Below are positions 30,401-41,910 of a stretch of 64,000 nt of DNA, piece by piece. The position numbers and the translations under genes were made by a program. Under the pieces are notes generated by a model. It was given only the letters and a program-made list of their open reading frames with translations. It ran no database searches and had not been told where the DNA came from. The stretch comes from Phytophthora colocasiae (Eukaryota; Oomycota; Peronosporomycetes; Peronosporales; Peronosporaceae). Every line of letters begins with the position of its first letter. Within the stretch, counting starts at the first letter, position 1. Location of the stretch: positions 372,001-436,000 of the forward strand of contig JAGKQI010000046.1 in assembly GCA_018806915.1 (NCBI GenBank), written 5' to 3'.

Positions 30401-31647
30401 GGGAATCCGGAAACGGGAGATCCAGAACCCCTTTCGCGATCTACGGGGTTGCCCGGATTCCTTCTGCGCTAATCTCGTGGGACAGATATGGGATGCTCAG
30501 TTTTCCAAATTCGCTCTTCGGAAGACTTACTGAAATGTTCCAGTGCCGAAGTCGAAATAACAGGGCATTCAGATCCTCACATAACTGGTCCCAAGTGGGC
30601 GCACCGTAAGCGATGTCATCAATGTATGAGCTACGACCCAGGACCGGACTCATCTGCGAAGGAGCTGGAATATTCCTCTGGAACACTGTCATAGTGTCTG
30701 AAAGAATCGGGACCTGACTTCCGGAATCCGGATCTCCAGATTCCGTTAACTTCAAGAATTCCAAGACTTCTGGATCCACTTCAGCTTCTTCTTCCGGAGA
30801 CAATCGTTCAAATCCCCACAAGCAGTTATTGATTACCGCTCGATAAACCAACGGTGCACTCTTCAATCCAAACGGCATCCGGACCCACTGAAAGTGCCCA
30901 AAAGGGCAAACAAAAGCTGATATCAATTTGGCGCGTTCAGACATCCGGATCGCTCAGAATCCACTTGCCATATCCAGACTCATGAACCGCATTGCATGCT
31001 CAAAGCCAAACAGGAGGTCATCAATCAGAGGTAGCGGATAGTTGGATAACACAATAAACCCATTAACCACTCGGTAGTCGATACACATCCGGATGTCCAC
31101 ACCGCTCTTTTTCAGGACGATGACGATTGGAGAGGCCCATGGCGATTCCGAATGCTCAATCAATCCAGTTTTCAGAAGTTTCTTCAAAACTACATACACT
31201 TTGACCGCCAAATGAGGTGCTATCGATCGTGGGCGTTGGGCGACAGGTTTAGCCATCCCGACATCCAGATCACAGATCACACCTCTCGCAGGGGCAGGTG
31301 CTGCATTACCGTCGCCCAGAAATATACTGCGATGGCGCTTCAGGATTCAGCGAAGTTTTTGCTCTTCTTCCGGAGAGGTCTTTCCAGATTCTCCGACATC
31401 GGCCTTCCCAATGTCGCATTTTGGACTCAACTCATGTACTTCCGGAAGCATAACCAACTGATCCTTCAACTGAGACAGCATGCCTCTTCCCTCGTGGACG
31501 TATACGGCCGGCTCCAGATTCAACTCTTCCGCATTCAGGTGATCAGCAGGGTTCTGCTTTGGATAGGTTGTCAGGGAATCTGGATGCCAAGCTAGAAAGA
31601 CTTCTGGATTCCAAGTTCCAAGCGATGTTCCCGATGAAGGAACTGAA
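27500..31647 (-). pseudogene. Element B pol (RT, dead RH, aRNH, IN, chromodomain), degenerate
   Basis: Same order as element A pol. The 5' end begins within the linker ahead of RT (LNAEELNLEP), so protease and gag are missing. RT has VDIRMCIDYR and SSYIDDIAYGA, with a TGA in place of Trp near 30955 and a TAG near 30441. The gypsy RNase H is again inactive by sequence (IPHANAW, VYSRYSVL). The archaeal-like RNase H (LSFDGAAKTS, VVGDSRIV) is split by a frameshift at a run of nine T at about 29536. Integrase keeps its DDE residues but has lost about nine residues near 28290. A chromodomain (YEVERILD, YLVKWKGY) ends the protein at 27500. TCCGGA words are very dense. Confidence 0.9.
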
Positions 31648-32796
31648 TGTGGCGAAGTGGGTGAACACTTTTGATCGCCCAGGGGGTTGCGTATAGTGTG
31701 CCCCCAACAAAGGCAACCAAACACTAAACACAATAAAAGAGAGTTAGTAGTAAGGTGTCCTAGTTGGATTGAGTCAGCACCACCTTCCGGTCTCCAAATG
31801 GGTATCCGGAAAGTGGCTTGGCGTGTGACCTTGTGACTACCCTCGTAGATGTCGTTTGTCTTCGAACCCGAGGAGTCTGCACCGAAAGTGTTATCTCCAA
31901 AAGATTGTAGAACTAGATCCGGAGGGAGAGTGCTAACCAAATAAACACTTCCCAAACGGTGGTTAATTAAGCACTTATGAGCAAAGTACTTCCCCTCCAA
32001 CAGTTAACCAAATATACAAGAGAGTTAAACCAAAATATACAACCGCTTCTTATTCTTTTCGGCCCTCGAGCGGTGGGCACTCCAAATGCCAGTACGACTA
32101 GAGCAAAGTCCGGAACACTGGCACAGTTCCGGGGCTCTTTAAACAGCGCACCACTTCCGATAGATTCACTAGGAATCTCCGGAAGAATAGAGTTCAATAT
32201 ATATGTCCCAAATACTATGTAGTATTTAAGAACACACACAACCAATACAGTCCAAACACACAAGCAGTCAAATCAATCAATTTTAGGGGTGACTACCACT
32301 AACCTCCCAAAACGCAGTTATAATATGAAATAATACCCGAAAGTATCAACTGGAATATGAAATGGAAGGAGTCACGCACGGGATACGCCGCCCGGATCAC
32401 CTTTCCAACTTGGTCTTACCCTGGCGGAGATTCACGCGGCGGTGACGCTTGTCGACGCGGCCTGACGCTTGTTCGGCTACACGTGAAGCCCTCTTCTTGA
32501 GGCTGGTCCACGGCTCCTCACAGTGTGTCTTGGGAACACCTTCCAAGACTTTGCACTTGCGCCCTTGGTGGCAAATTGAACTCTCTTTAATGTATACTAG
32601 CTAGCACTAGCTAAACATGCAAAAAAATACTTGGTTTCACTATGTAGTAGGGGCGTCTCATCAGGAAGAGGCTTGCGTTTCAGTAGAATACCATAGAGTC
32701 GAAGAACATGGAAGAATTCCAGCTGGCTCCGGACACATCATCGTCGGTCGTCTTGGTCGGTCGGAAATATATGGGCTTGAGTATACTCGAAACTCA
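31648..32796 (-). repeat. LTR copy 2 of the B/C family, probably 3' LTR of element C
   Basis: Divergent direct copy of 23714-24783. To its right lies a C-type antisense ORF, which in B lies just inside the 3' LTR; to its left the B pol is cut off. The simplest reading is that C inserted into B. It could instead be the 5' LTR of a B copy that lost gag, protease and leader. Confidence 0.65.
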
Positions 32797-33455
32797 ACCA
32801 GGATACTGGGTACAAATCAGACAGTCACCGATAGTTCAACGTTAACCTCCACTTCGAACCTTCGACTGCCAGCTTGGGTCTCGCATATAATCCAGAAATA
32901 TAACCCCTTGGTCATGGCGTTACCGAAGAGTCACTTGGTTTTCACATGCGAGCCATCAGGAGTGTATCATCCGGAGTATGTCCGAATCTTTTGAAGTGGT
33001 GTCCATCTTTTGGGGTTGGCAACCCCTTCCCAGGCTTGCCCTCGTCCCTTGGCACCCACAATTGCGCCTTAGCCCTGAAATCGTTTGGACCAATAATATC
33101 CTCAACGCCGCTCTGGCTCTGGGAACCGGCAGTCCATAGAAAATTTGTCGAGTCACAGCTTCACAACCGTCGCTCTCATCATGAGCTCTCATTGAGCAAT
33201 TTGCTTCCGAGGTGATAGGTCGCGATGAGACGAAGCAAGACGAATACATCACGATCAAAGTCCAGTCGGTTGGCCAGGAGAAGTCGTCCACCAGTAAATC
33301 GGTCAAATTTCCACGCAAACTCCGATTCGGTTCTCCAACTAGCGGAGGTGGCGTCTTTTCCTCACCCTGTCCCAACTCAGCCAATCATTTCACGTCAAAA
33401 GATCCCAACAAGCTCACGCGCTCACTTTGCGATATCGCGGCTGCTAAACGTTCCA
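32797..33455 (+). other. Leader of the element C antisense ORF
   Basis: No gene on its own. The last 150 bases resemble the region upstream of the B antisense ORF ATG. It begins with a single copy of the tandem unit found beside the B LTR. Confidence 0.4.
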
Positions 33456-33779
33456 ATGGAATCTACCAGTGCCCACACGCCGTCACACACGTCTCCAACA
33501 GCTTCATCCGCAGCTCAGGCTACCCCGGTATCAAGTAGCGTCCGTGCTCATGGCTCAGGCAACGCTGACAGCCAGTCTGACACCTCTCAGCGGCCTCCTG
33601 GAAAAGATATTGCACAGCCAGAGGATGGACAAGCGCAAGAATGCGAGAGTAGGGACGAACTTCGTGGTGAAGGCGCGGCAAGCGACACCTCGGGTCTTGG
33701 TAAAGTGCGTACGGCCCACATCTCGTCGGCTGAAGCTTCTCGTTTGAACATATCAAGCCGGCCCCGCTCTGGTGATCTC
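33456..33779 (+). pseudogene. Antisense ORF of element C, 5' part, interrupted by copia
   Basis: The ATG at 33456 is at the same place as in B and starts a Ser/Thr/Ala-rich lead. The frame runs into the copia LTR at 33780. Its last 198 bases (33582-33779) are repeated after the copia element at 39406-39603, from where the ORF continues. Confidence 0.7.
33582..33779. repeat. 198-bp direct repeat, left copy, flanking the copia element
   Basis: Matches 39406-39603 over exactly 198 bases with about six differences, three of them close together at the outer edge. It is part of the element C antisense ORF and far longer than a normal 5-bp target duplication. Confidence 0.9.
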
Positions 33780-34200
33780 TGTGAGATCCTGTTGTGGACA
33801 CGCAACGATGGATTGGTAGTCACTCCGGTTGCAGCACACTGGGTGCAATGGGTGCAACGGTTAGTATGATTGAGGTGATGGAGTGAATATGGTTGAGGTG
33901 ATTGAGTGAAGGTTGTGATTGAGGCCGTGGTCATGGAGAGGTGTAAAACGACTGCTCTGACTGTTGTTGACTCTCCGCTGCTATAGGCAGCCTGCAGTGA
34001 CCATCAGGGCCAAAAGGGGTTTTCCGCTCGGTGCGTTCCCCTTAGTGAACACAACACCACTGACAAAAGAAAATATATTCCTCACTTTGCATTTTGCCAA
34101 ACACCTGACACTACTACTAAACTGCCTACCAGCCCTTTCCCAACACATATTCAAGAAGAAGAACTCGTCACCGTGCGCCGCTAAACTGCCTGTTCTCGAA
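33780..34200 (+). repeat. 5' LTR of the copia element (421 bp)
   Basis: Starts TGTGAGATCC. It matches 38986-39405 with about four differences (for example GGTTGAGG/GATTGAGG and a one-base length change near 34045), so the element is young. The 3' end is taken as ...CTCGAA because the copies part there; it does not end in CA. Confidence 0.9.
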
Positions 34201-34274
34201 GGTTACGAGCCTTAAGGCGTTTTCAAGTGCTGACTCAAGTGAAGTAGCAGATAACAAGCGACGGTTAAGTAATC
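34201..34274 (+). other. Copia leader with primer-binding region
   Basis: GGTTACGAGCC follows the LTR directly and is the expected site for the tRNA primer. The gag ATG is at 34275. The tRNA was not identified. Confidence 0.45.
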
Positions 34275-37200
34275 ATGACTGGTGGCGGGCAACAGGGCAA
34301 CCAGCCAGTTCCGCCCAATGCTGGATCGGGTGGAAACCAACCAAGTGGTGCGTCTAATAGTGGTGCACCTGGAGTGAATGCGAGTGCCATGCAAGCCGGT
34401 GGTGCTGCTTCACCAAGGAGTGCTGATGCCCGAGTAGCACTTCGGGGAACGAACAAGCCGCCGCAGTACACGGAGGATGGCGGATACGATTTGTATCGCG
34501 CACAGCTGCGTGTATTCTTGGGTCAACGTGGATGCTGGAGCATTATCGACGGCACGTTGAGACCGAGTACGAATGCTGCGGAGCAGCAGATCTACGAGGA
34601 AAAGAATACGTTTGTGGTTGACACACTGTTGCGTGGGTTGTTGCAAAGAGACTCGCGTAAAGTATGCAAGTACACATCGGTATTCGACATGTGGAAGGCA
34701 TTTGAGGCTGACAAGACCAATAGGGCCTTTTCTAGCGTAATTCGACTACGGAGAAAGTTGTACACGAGTGTGTTCACAGTAGGCGGCAACATGGATGAGT
34801 GGTTGGACGATGTGGAGGACCTACGTCGGCAACTGGAGAACATGAACGAGGTTATTGCTGACAGTGAGATGGTGAATATCATCCTGCAAGGAGTTGAAGA
34901 AACTCACCGCAATGTCGTTAGCCTCTTCAACCAACGACTGCCTGACCAACCTGAAGTGACGTTGGATGTTGTGCTCAACACCTTACGTGGTGAGGCGGAG
35001 ACAGACAAAGCTCATGAGGCGAGCTCAACTGCCACGAAAGCTAAGGAAGCTGCTGGTTTGACGAAAGTAATGTCGGCGATGGAATCCGGGCACAAGCGCA
35101 TGGCGACTGGCAGGGATGGCAATCCGAGCAGAAAGAAGAAAGGCAAGTTCGACAAAAGCAAGTTGAAGTGCTGGTTCTGCGATAAGAAGGGCCATCGCCG
35201 GGATGAGTGCTACGGATATCTGGCAAAGCAGAAGAAGAAGCGTGAAGAGGAGGCTGCCAAAGGCGCTGCAGGCGCTGCGGAATCTAAATCTAGCATGAAG
35301 ATGATTCGCCGAGTGGAAGGCGAGTGCGAAGTAGAGCGTATCGGTATGGTGAGGACGGTTTCGGCGATGCGTATTGCGACCGGAAAACATCTCGACTACA
35401 ATGGTGACTGGATGATGGATTCGGGTGCTGCGACGCATGTTTGTACTGATGAGCGAGCGTTTGAGTCGCTGACGACGGACAATGTTTACTTTCAAGACTG
35501 GGAAGGTGGCATTAGCTCTGGTAAACCTTTTGGACGTGTTGTGCTTCGTGCGAAGGATGCAAATGATCCTTTGAGTGCTGGTGCTTTGATTCACTTGAAG
35601 CAGACACGGTTCACGCCAAAAGGAGCTACAAATATTCTGTGTCAGTATCGTCTTAAAAAAGGATGGATGGGTGCCTTCTTACAACGACGAGGAGGATCCA
35701 GACAAGCGATGCATGTACATGACTCGAGGAGAAGCTCGATTGATTCTGGATCGGCGTGGTGCGCATTTCTGGTTGAAGGCCATTGCTTTGGATCCGAGGG
35801 AAGCTCGAATGTGTATGATGATGCCCTCCACGACAGAGGACAAGGTGCTGCGATGGCACATGAGATTTGCACACCTCAATGGTCCGGCGTTGAAGAAGAT
35901 GGTGGAGTTAAGTATGGCGGATGGGTTAAGTTCGCTTACTACACATGACTTCAACAAGCCCATTGACTGTCATGCGTGTAGACTGGCTAAGGCTAAGAGG
36001 ATGTCGTACAAGCGTCATCACGGTAAACGAAAGCAAGACGTTGGTGCTCGACTGATGTCGGATGTGTGCTACGTCGGCATTGAGACTCCTAGCAAGAACA
36101 AGTATTTCCAGCTGATACACGATAAAGCCTCGCGCTTCACCTGGGCATTTCTACTGCAATTCAAGAGCGAAGCTGCTGGAAATGTGATGGATGTAGTGCG
36201 TTTTGTGGAGAGGCGGTATACGGTAAAGACATTTTCGTGCGACCAAGGTGGTGAATTTGTCAATGGAGTGCTGCTGCTTGACTTTCTGCGTGAGCGTGGA
36301 ATTCAACTGCTGACGACGAACCCGTACAGCCCTGAGGAGAACTGTATGGTGGAAAAGATGAATGGCAAGCTCATGAGCAAAGTGCGTGCCATCCATGAGG
36401 TAAACGGTTTGCCGGACATGCTGTGGGGTGAGACTCTGTTGTATGTGGTGTACGTGGACAACATGAGTGCAACTAAGGCGCTGCAGAACAAGACGCCATT
36501 TGAAATGTACACACAAGAGAAACCCAATGCTAAACAACTGTTTGTGTGCGGTTGTGTGGGCTACTGCTTTGTACCCGCTGTGAAGCGTGCTAGCAAGCTT
36601 GATCAGCGTTCACGACCAGTGTTAATGGTTGGATTTTCGGTTTACACCGATGGCTATCGTTTGCTAGATTTGGTGACAGGTGACTTGATTATACGCCGAG
36701 ACGTAGAGCCAAAGGAAGACTTGACTGTTGACGGTGAGTACGTTCGCAAGCTTCTCGAGAAGCGGTACAATGGCAAGATGTTTGAATTGCCGAACGAGAT
36801 TCCTTTTGTCACGCTGCCACGTAACAAGTCCGCCTATAGTCCTTCAGCAATTGGTGGAAGTGACGAAGCTGGTCTTCCTGGCACTATTGAGGAGACAGAG
36901 TCGAGCGAGTCAAGTGACTCGAGCGAAGATTTTGGTGAATCTGGAGTCGACGTTGATGGCGACGTTGAAATGGAAGACGCCGATGTGGAATTTGATTTCG
37001 GTGGAAGCGATACTGCAAGTGTTGATGGAAATGGTGGGAGCACTGCAGGTGGTGCTCAGGCATCGAGTAATGATGGGACAACAGCTGCATCGAGTGCGAC
37101 AACGACCACAGGATCAACAGCGGCATCTAGTGTGGTAACGGCGCGGCGTGGTGGTGGTGCACGACGACCACGGCCACGACCAGTAGGTCCGGTACGGCGA

Positions 37201-38948
37201 TCGACACGTACCCGACGGCCCAGTTCTCGCTATGATCCCAGTAACTACGTGATGGCTACGACGCTATTGCAGTGCATGATGATTGGAGTGGTTAATGAAC
37301 TGCTGAACCCGACAAGTGTGCGAGAGGCGTTGTCCTCGCCTCATGCAGCCGAGGGGAAGGCTGCAATGGACTTGGAATATTCATCACTGATGCGGAACGG
37401 CACGTGGGAGCTTGTGCCAAGGCCGAAGCCGACCAAGGCTAACCCTGTGAACATTTTGAAGTCTCTCTGGGTGCTAGTGGTGAAGTGGAATGAAAAAGAT
37501 GAAGTTGAACGTCACAAAGCTCGGCTTGCGATCAAAGGCTGTATGCAGAAGTATGGTATTGACTACTTGGCTACCTATTCTCCTGTCGTGCGCATTGAAT
37601 CTGTGAGACTTGTGATGTGATGTGGACGTTGGACCTGCGTCACATTGACTTCGTGACGGCTTTCCTGAATGGTGTACTGACTGGTGTGACCATCTACATG
37701 GAGCAGCCCGAGGGCTACGATGATGGAACTGGTCGAGTGTGCATTTTGAGGAAAGGCCTGTATGGCTTGAAGCAAGCGTCACGGATATGGAGTGAAACCC
37801 TGAAAAAGAGTCTTATCGAGCTAGGATTTCAACAGTGCACCTTTGACGTTGGTGTATTCTGGAGGAAGGGCGTTAAAGCGATTGTGATTCTGACAGTGTA
37901 CGTTGACGACATCGTCATTGCTGCGAAGCCCGAGGACTACAAGATCGTAGTGGAACAGCTAGCTGATAAGTACAAGTTGAAGGACTTGGATCGTGTGAAG
38001 CACTTGCTGGGGATGGAAGTTTCGTATGAGCCTGGAAAACTGCTGACGCTGGCTCAGACGGTTTACATTGAGCGTATGGCGAAGCGTTTTGGCTTGCAAG
38101 ATGGGAAGAAGGCTCCATCGCCGCAGATGCACAACGAACCTACGATGTCTGTGGAGAAGGATCCTACCAAGATCAACGATTCAAAACTACCCTATCGTGA
38201 GATTGTTGGTTCTTTGCAATATTTGGTGGCGTGCACTCGGCCTGACTTGGCGAACGCGGTTAGGAACCTCGGTCGGTATGCTAACGCATACTCGTTGGAG
38301 AACTACCGTGCGGCGCAAAGAGTTGTGCGTTATGCACTGGCTACAAAGAAGTATGGCTTGGTGTGCAGGCCCCGCTCAGGACCACTACAACTGGAAGCGT
38401 ATGCTGATGCTGATCATGCACGCTGTCCTGAAACAAGTAAGTCCGTGACCGGTTTCGTGATAAAACTGAGCGGATGCGCCATCGACTGGCGGAGCAAGAA
38501 GCAGGAACGATTGACGACAAACACATGCAGCTCGGAGCTGACAGCAGTGTACTCGTGCTTGGAAGAGGTGCTTTGGGCACAATACTTGCTGAAGGAGTTG
38601 GGTTACACCGAGAAGGTGGACACTACTCTATTTTGTGATAACCAAAGTGCGCTGAAGGCGGTTGAAAATAATGGCAATTCTGATTGCATGCGCAACTATG
38701 CTAAAACGATTCGCTATGTGGCGGAACATGTGGAAGATGAGCGTCTGCAGTTGGAGTATGTCCCTACAACGGACAACTTAGCAGACATCTTCACGAAGAC
38801 TCTCGGGCCAACGCGTTTCATGCATTTGCGTGATGGTCTAAGCATGGCGGATACCGAGCAGAGCTGGCTGGAACGCCGAGAGGCGAAGCGTGTGTCCAAA
38901 GACACGGAAACGGACATGGTTACGGAGGCAGCTCCTGCTGCACTCTAA
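34275..38948 (+). pseudogene. Ty1/copia gag-pol polyprotein, two frame breaks
   Basis: From the ATG at 34275: copia gag (MWKAFEADKTNRAF, LDDVEDLRRQLENM), one CCHC knuckle CWFCDKKGHRRDEC, and protease with WMMDSGAATHVC. An extra A in a run of six at 35655-35660 then shifts the frame. From there come the pre-integrase domain (WHMRFAHLNG, CHACRLAKAKR), integrase with DVCYV, CDQGGEF and PEENCMVEKMNGK, an acidic and Ala/Thr linker, and RT. At 37617 the frame breaks again with a few residues missing ahead of LDLRHIDFVTAFLNG. RT has VYVDDIVIAA; RNase H has YADADHA and FCDNQSALK; the C-terminus ends at 38948. The single polyprotein order is diagnostic for copia. With two lesions it cannot be autonomous unless they are assembly errors. 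Confidence 0.95.
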
Positions 38949-38985
38949 ATGATCCACGTGGCTACAACGCGTAGTGATGTGGGAG
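38949..38985 (+). other. Copia 3' untranslated stretch and polypurine-like end
   Basis: Lies between the polyprotein stop and the 3' LTR. The last bases GATGTGGGAG before the LTR start TGTGAG are purine-rich, as expected for plus-strand priming. Confidence 0.5.
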
Positions 38986-39405
38986 TGTGAGATCCTGTTG
39001 TGGACACGCAACGATGGATTGGTAGTCACTCCGGTTGCAGCACACTGGGTGCAATGGGTGCAACGGTTAGTATGATTGAGGTGATGGAGTGAATATGATT
39101 GAGGTGATTGAGTGAAGGTTGTGATTGAGGCCGTGGTCATGGAGAGGTGTAAAACGACTGCTCTGACTGTTGTTGACTCTCCGCTGCTATAGGCAGCCTG
39201 CAGTGACCATCGGGGCCAAAAGGGGTTTTCCGCTCGGTGCGTTCCCCTTAGTGAACACAACACACTGACAAAAGAAAATATATTCCTCACTTTGCATTTT
39301 GCCAAACACCTGACACTACTGCTAAACTGCCTACCAGCCCTTTCCCAACACATATTCAAGAAGAAGAACTCGTCACCGTGCGCCGCTAAACTGCCTGTTC
39401 TCGAA
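38986..39405 (+). repeat. 3' LTR of the copia element (420 bp)
   Basis: About 99 percent identical by eye to 33780-34200. It is followed not by the base after the left flank but by the start of the 198-bp flanking repeat. Confidence 0.9.
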
Positions 39406-39603
39406 ACCTCTGAACGACCTCCTGGAAAAGATATTGCACAGCCAGAGGATGGACAAGCACAAGAATGCGAGAGTAGGGACGAACTTAGTGGTGAAGGCGC
39501 GGCAAGCGACACCTCGGGTCTTGGTAAAGTGCGTACGGCCCCCATCTCGTCGGCTGAAGCTTCTCGTTTGAACATATCAAGCCGGCCCCGCTCTGGTGAT
39601 CTC
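39406..39603. repeat. 198-bp direct repeat, right copy, flanking the copia element
   Basis: Second copy of 33582-33779. After base 39603 the element C antisense ORF continues (EPTPISLAVANLC), so this copy holds the natural junction. Confidence 0.9.
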
Positions 39604-40171
39604 GAACCAACACCTATCAGTCTCGCTGTGGCTAACCTCTGCTCCGCGGAAGACACTCGTCTGGTCGAGATTCCTGCAGTCGCGAATCATTTGGGGCGAA
39701 GTTGTTTCTTCCAAGATGGATACGGTGGGCTGGAACTGTTGGCATAAGTGGAGCGTCTCTCGACTACGGAGAAGGCGATGTTATTCCAGTTCTTCGACGA
39801 GAGCGATGATTTGTACGAACATCTCCAGACCCCGAGAGCCGATTCACTCCAAGGTCCTGCTCAAGACAAGCGGACGAATGTCCACGCGGTCTTTCGAAAA
39901 AGGGCTTTGGCACTACTCACCCGGGTGAAGTCCCGTCTTTCAGACTCTATTTGGTGTGTGGAACTTTCCAAACAAGTTGTGTCACTGGATCTTGATGGAC
40001 CCCGGTCATTTCAACCCGTCTACTGGTCATCCATACGCACTCAAAGAGCAGCTGGACCTGCTGGACAGGCAAGAACCTGAACGTGCACAGTGGGTTTACT
40101 GCAGCACCGACGATGAACGAATTGCTCATGTTCCAGATAAAATTCGGGCCAAGCTGATCCCAGTGGAGTAG
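39604..40171 (+). pseudogene. Antisense ORF of element C, 3' part
   Basis: Continues the ORF with YGGLELLA (YGGLEVLM in B), a stop, and then LSTTEKAMLFQFFDESDDL (LTTREKAALND...DL in B). The frame shifts near 39950 and ends with a divergent tail closing DKIRAKLIPVE at 40171. It is shorter than in A and lacks the coiled coil and acidic parts. Convergent with the C pol, which ends at 40460. Confidence 0.65.
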
Positions 40172-40459
40172 CGTATCCAGTTCTCCGATCTCTGGAGTGA
40201 AGGCTAATAATATATTCAACTCCAGGTGAAAGTCCCCTTCAACTCTGCATATTTCCACGTAGCAATCACTTTCAACCATCCACAATACACTCATTTCATC
40301 TAGTCATCTCGTTAATCTCCGTTGAAGTCCCATGTCATCTCTCGAAACTCACCTCACAATAACTTCCATGATAATCATAATCCAATCGTAATCAAACAAA
40401 ATTCAGTCGAAAACACACTTCCAGTCGTTCCATCCGAACACCCGCATGTATGCAGACAT
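40172..40459. other. Gap between convergent antisense ORF and pol of element C
   Basis: No gene seen. AT-rich, and comparable in place and size to 2519-3005 in element A. Confidence 0.5.
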
Positions 40460-41910
40460 CTAAGCTCGGGGATGATCATCCCCAGCCTGCATCGCCTGGA
40501 ACCTCGCCCGCGCCCGTGCTCCTTGGTTAAATTCATAGAGTAGGGCACCGCAGCTAAGTTGCGATACAGGTAGCCACTCAGATTCGTCATATCCTTTCCA
40601 CTTCACCAGATACTCTCGGGTCCTCTTGGAGGTACAAGTCCGCTTCGACCATCTTAGGTCCAAAATCTTCTCAACTTCGTACTCGTTATTTCCAACGTCA
40701 GGATCCCAGCTATCTTCTGGCAGAAGAGCAGCATCAAAATCATCGTCGTCTTCCACTTGGACCTCACCGGTTGGACGTCTGGGAAATACGGCTCGTGGCT
40801 TTAGACGACTTATGTGTACCCATGGGTTGACACGGTACCCCGTGTCCTCGACCTTGAGTTTCACTCGATAGTCGTCGTGAACTTCTTCAATTCGAAAAGG
40901 TCCATGCCACATGTGAGCTAATTTCCGACCCAAACCAGTCTGAACCTTCAGGATGTATAACCATACGGAGTCTCCTTTCTCGAATTCAGACTTCAGTCTC
41001 TCAGACAACTCTTTCCATCTCTGAGTTTGAATTTCCGAGCGATGACGTTTGGCCTTCTTTTGAAGATCTTCAGCAAACGCAATCGCATAACTGTAATTGA
41101 GTTGCATTTTTCGTCTCCACTCGTAGGCCGTTCTCTCCGGAAGATTGTGGGGCTTTGGACCCAACATCGCCGAGATGGTATTCTGAGCGTCCCAGCCGTG
41201 GACCAGGTAGAATGGGGTCACCAATCGGGTGGCATCGAAAGATGTGTTCAAAGCAAACATGAGCCTCTCCACGTGGTCGTCCCAGTCACTTTGGTCTGCT
41301 TCCATGATATAAGCTCGGATACTCCGGACGACGGTCTGGACTGACCGTTCTTGTTGACCATTAGCTTGCGGACGATATCCCAGGGTAGCTCTTTGAAGAC
41401 TTCCGGGTAGATTCCGGAAAAATTCGAAGACAGTACTCATGAACCGTGGGTCTTGGTCATGTCGAATCATCGAACTCGCTCCAAATCGTTGGAACACCAC
41501 TTGTTCATATACTTCGGCGACATCTTGGGCAGTTGTCGAATTCGTCGGTTTGCACATGACATATCCGGAGAACATATCTTGGAACAGAAGCAAAAAAGTA
41601 TTCCCGCGGGCCGACTTCGAAAGATGCGTGACGAATCCATCGAAACGACTTCTAATAGGTAGGCTAATTCGATATTTCCAGGTGACGGACCCTCATTCGG
41701 AGGTCGTCCCTTTCCACTGGCACAATCCACACACTCCTTCACATGTCGTTCCACGTCGGCATACATTCCTGGCCAATAATATTCCGAAAGAAGTTTCTCA
41801 TGAGTCCGGCGGATCCCCTGATGACCTCCTTGGAAATCTTCGTGAGCGTAGTGGAGCAGGTCGGGGCGCAAAGATTCCGGGACGACTAGCCGGAGTTCTC
41901 CCAAAAAATC
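40460..41910 (-). pseudogene. Element C pol: integrase and chromodomain
   Basis: Integrase begins GELRLVVPESLRPDLLHYAHED with its HHCC finger (HYAHED, GGHQG, CVDCASGK), then MD, RHDQDP and ANGQQER for the DDE triad, and a chromodomain YEVEKILD to YLVKWKGY. A frameshift near 41640 breaks the first catalytic segment. RT, both RNase H domains and protease are missing; the sequence upstream belongs to family H. Protein words are closest to B. Confidence 0.9.

Noticed and set aside
31648..32796. LTR assigned as the 5' LTR of element B
   Set aside because: Possible, but the C-type antisense ORF directly to its right and the abrupt end of B pol to its left fit a 3' LTR of C inserted in B better.
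35651..35670. Programmed frameshift in the copia polyprotein
   Set aside because: Copia elements normally use one frame, the site is a plain A run, and a second unrelated break follows. An indel or sequencing error is simpler.
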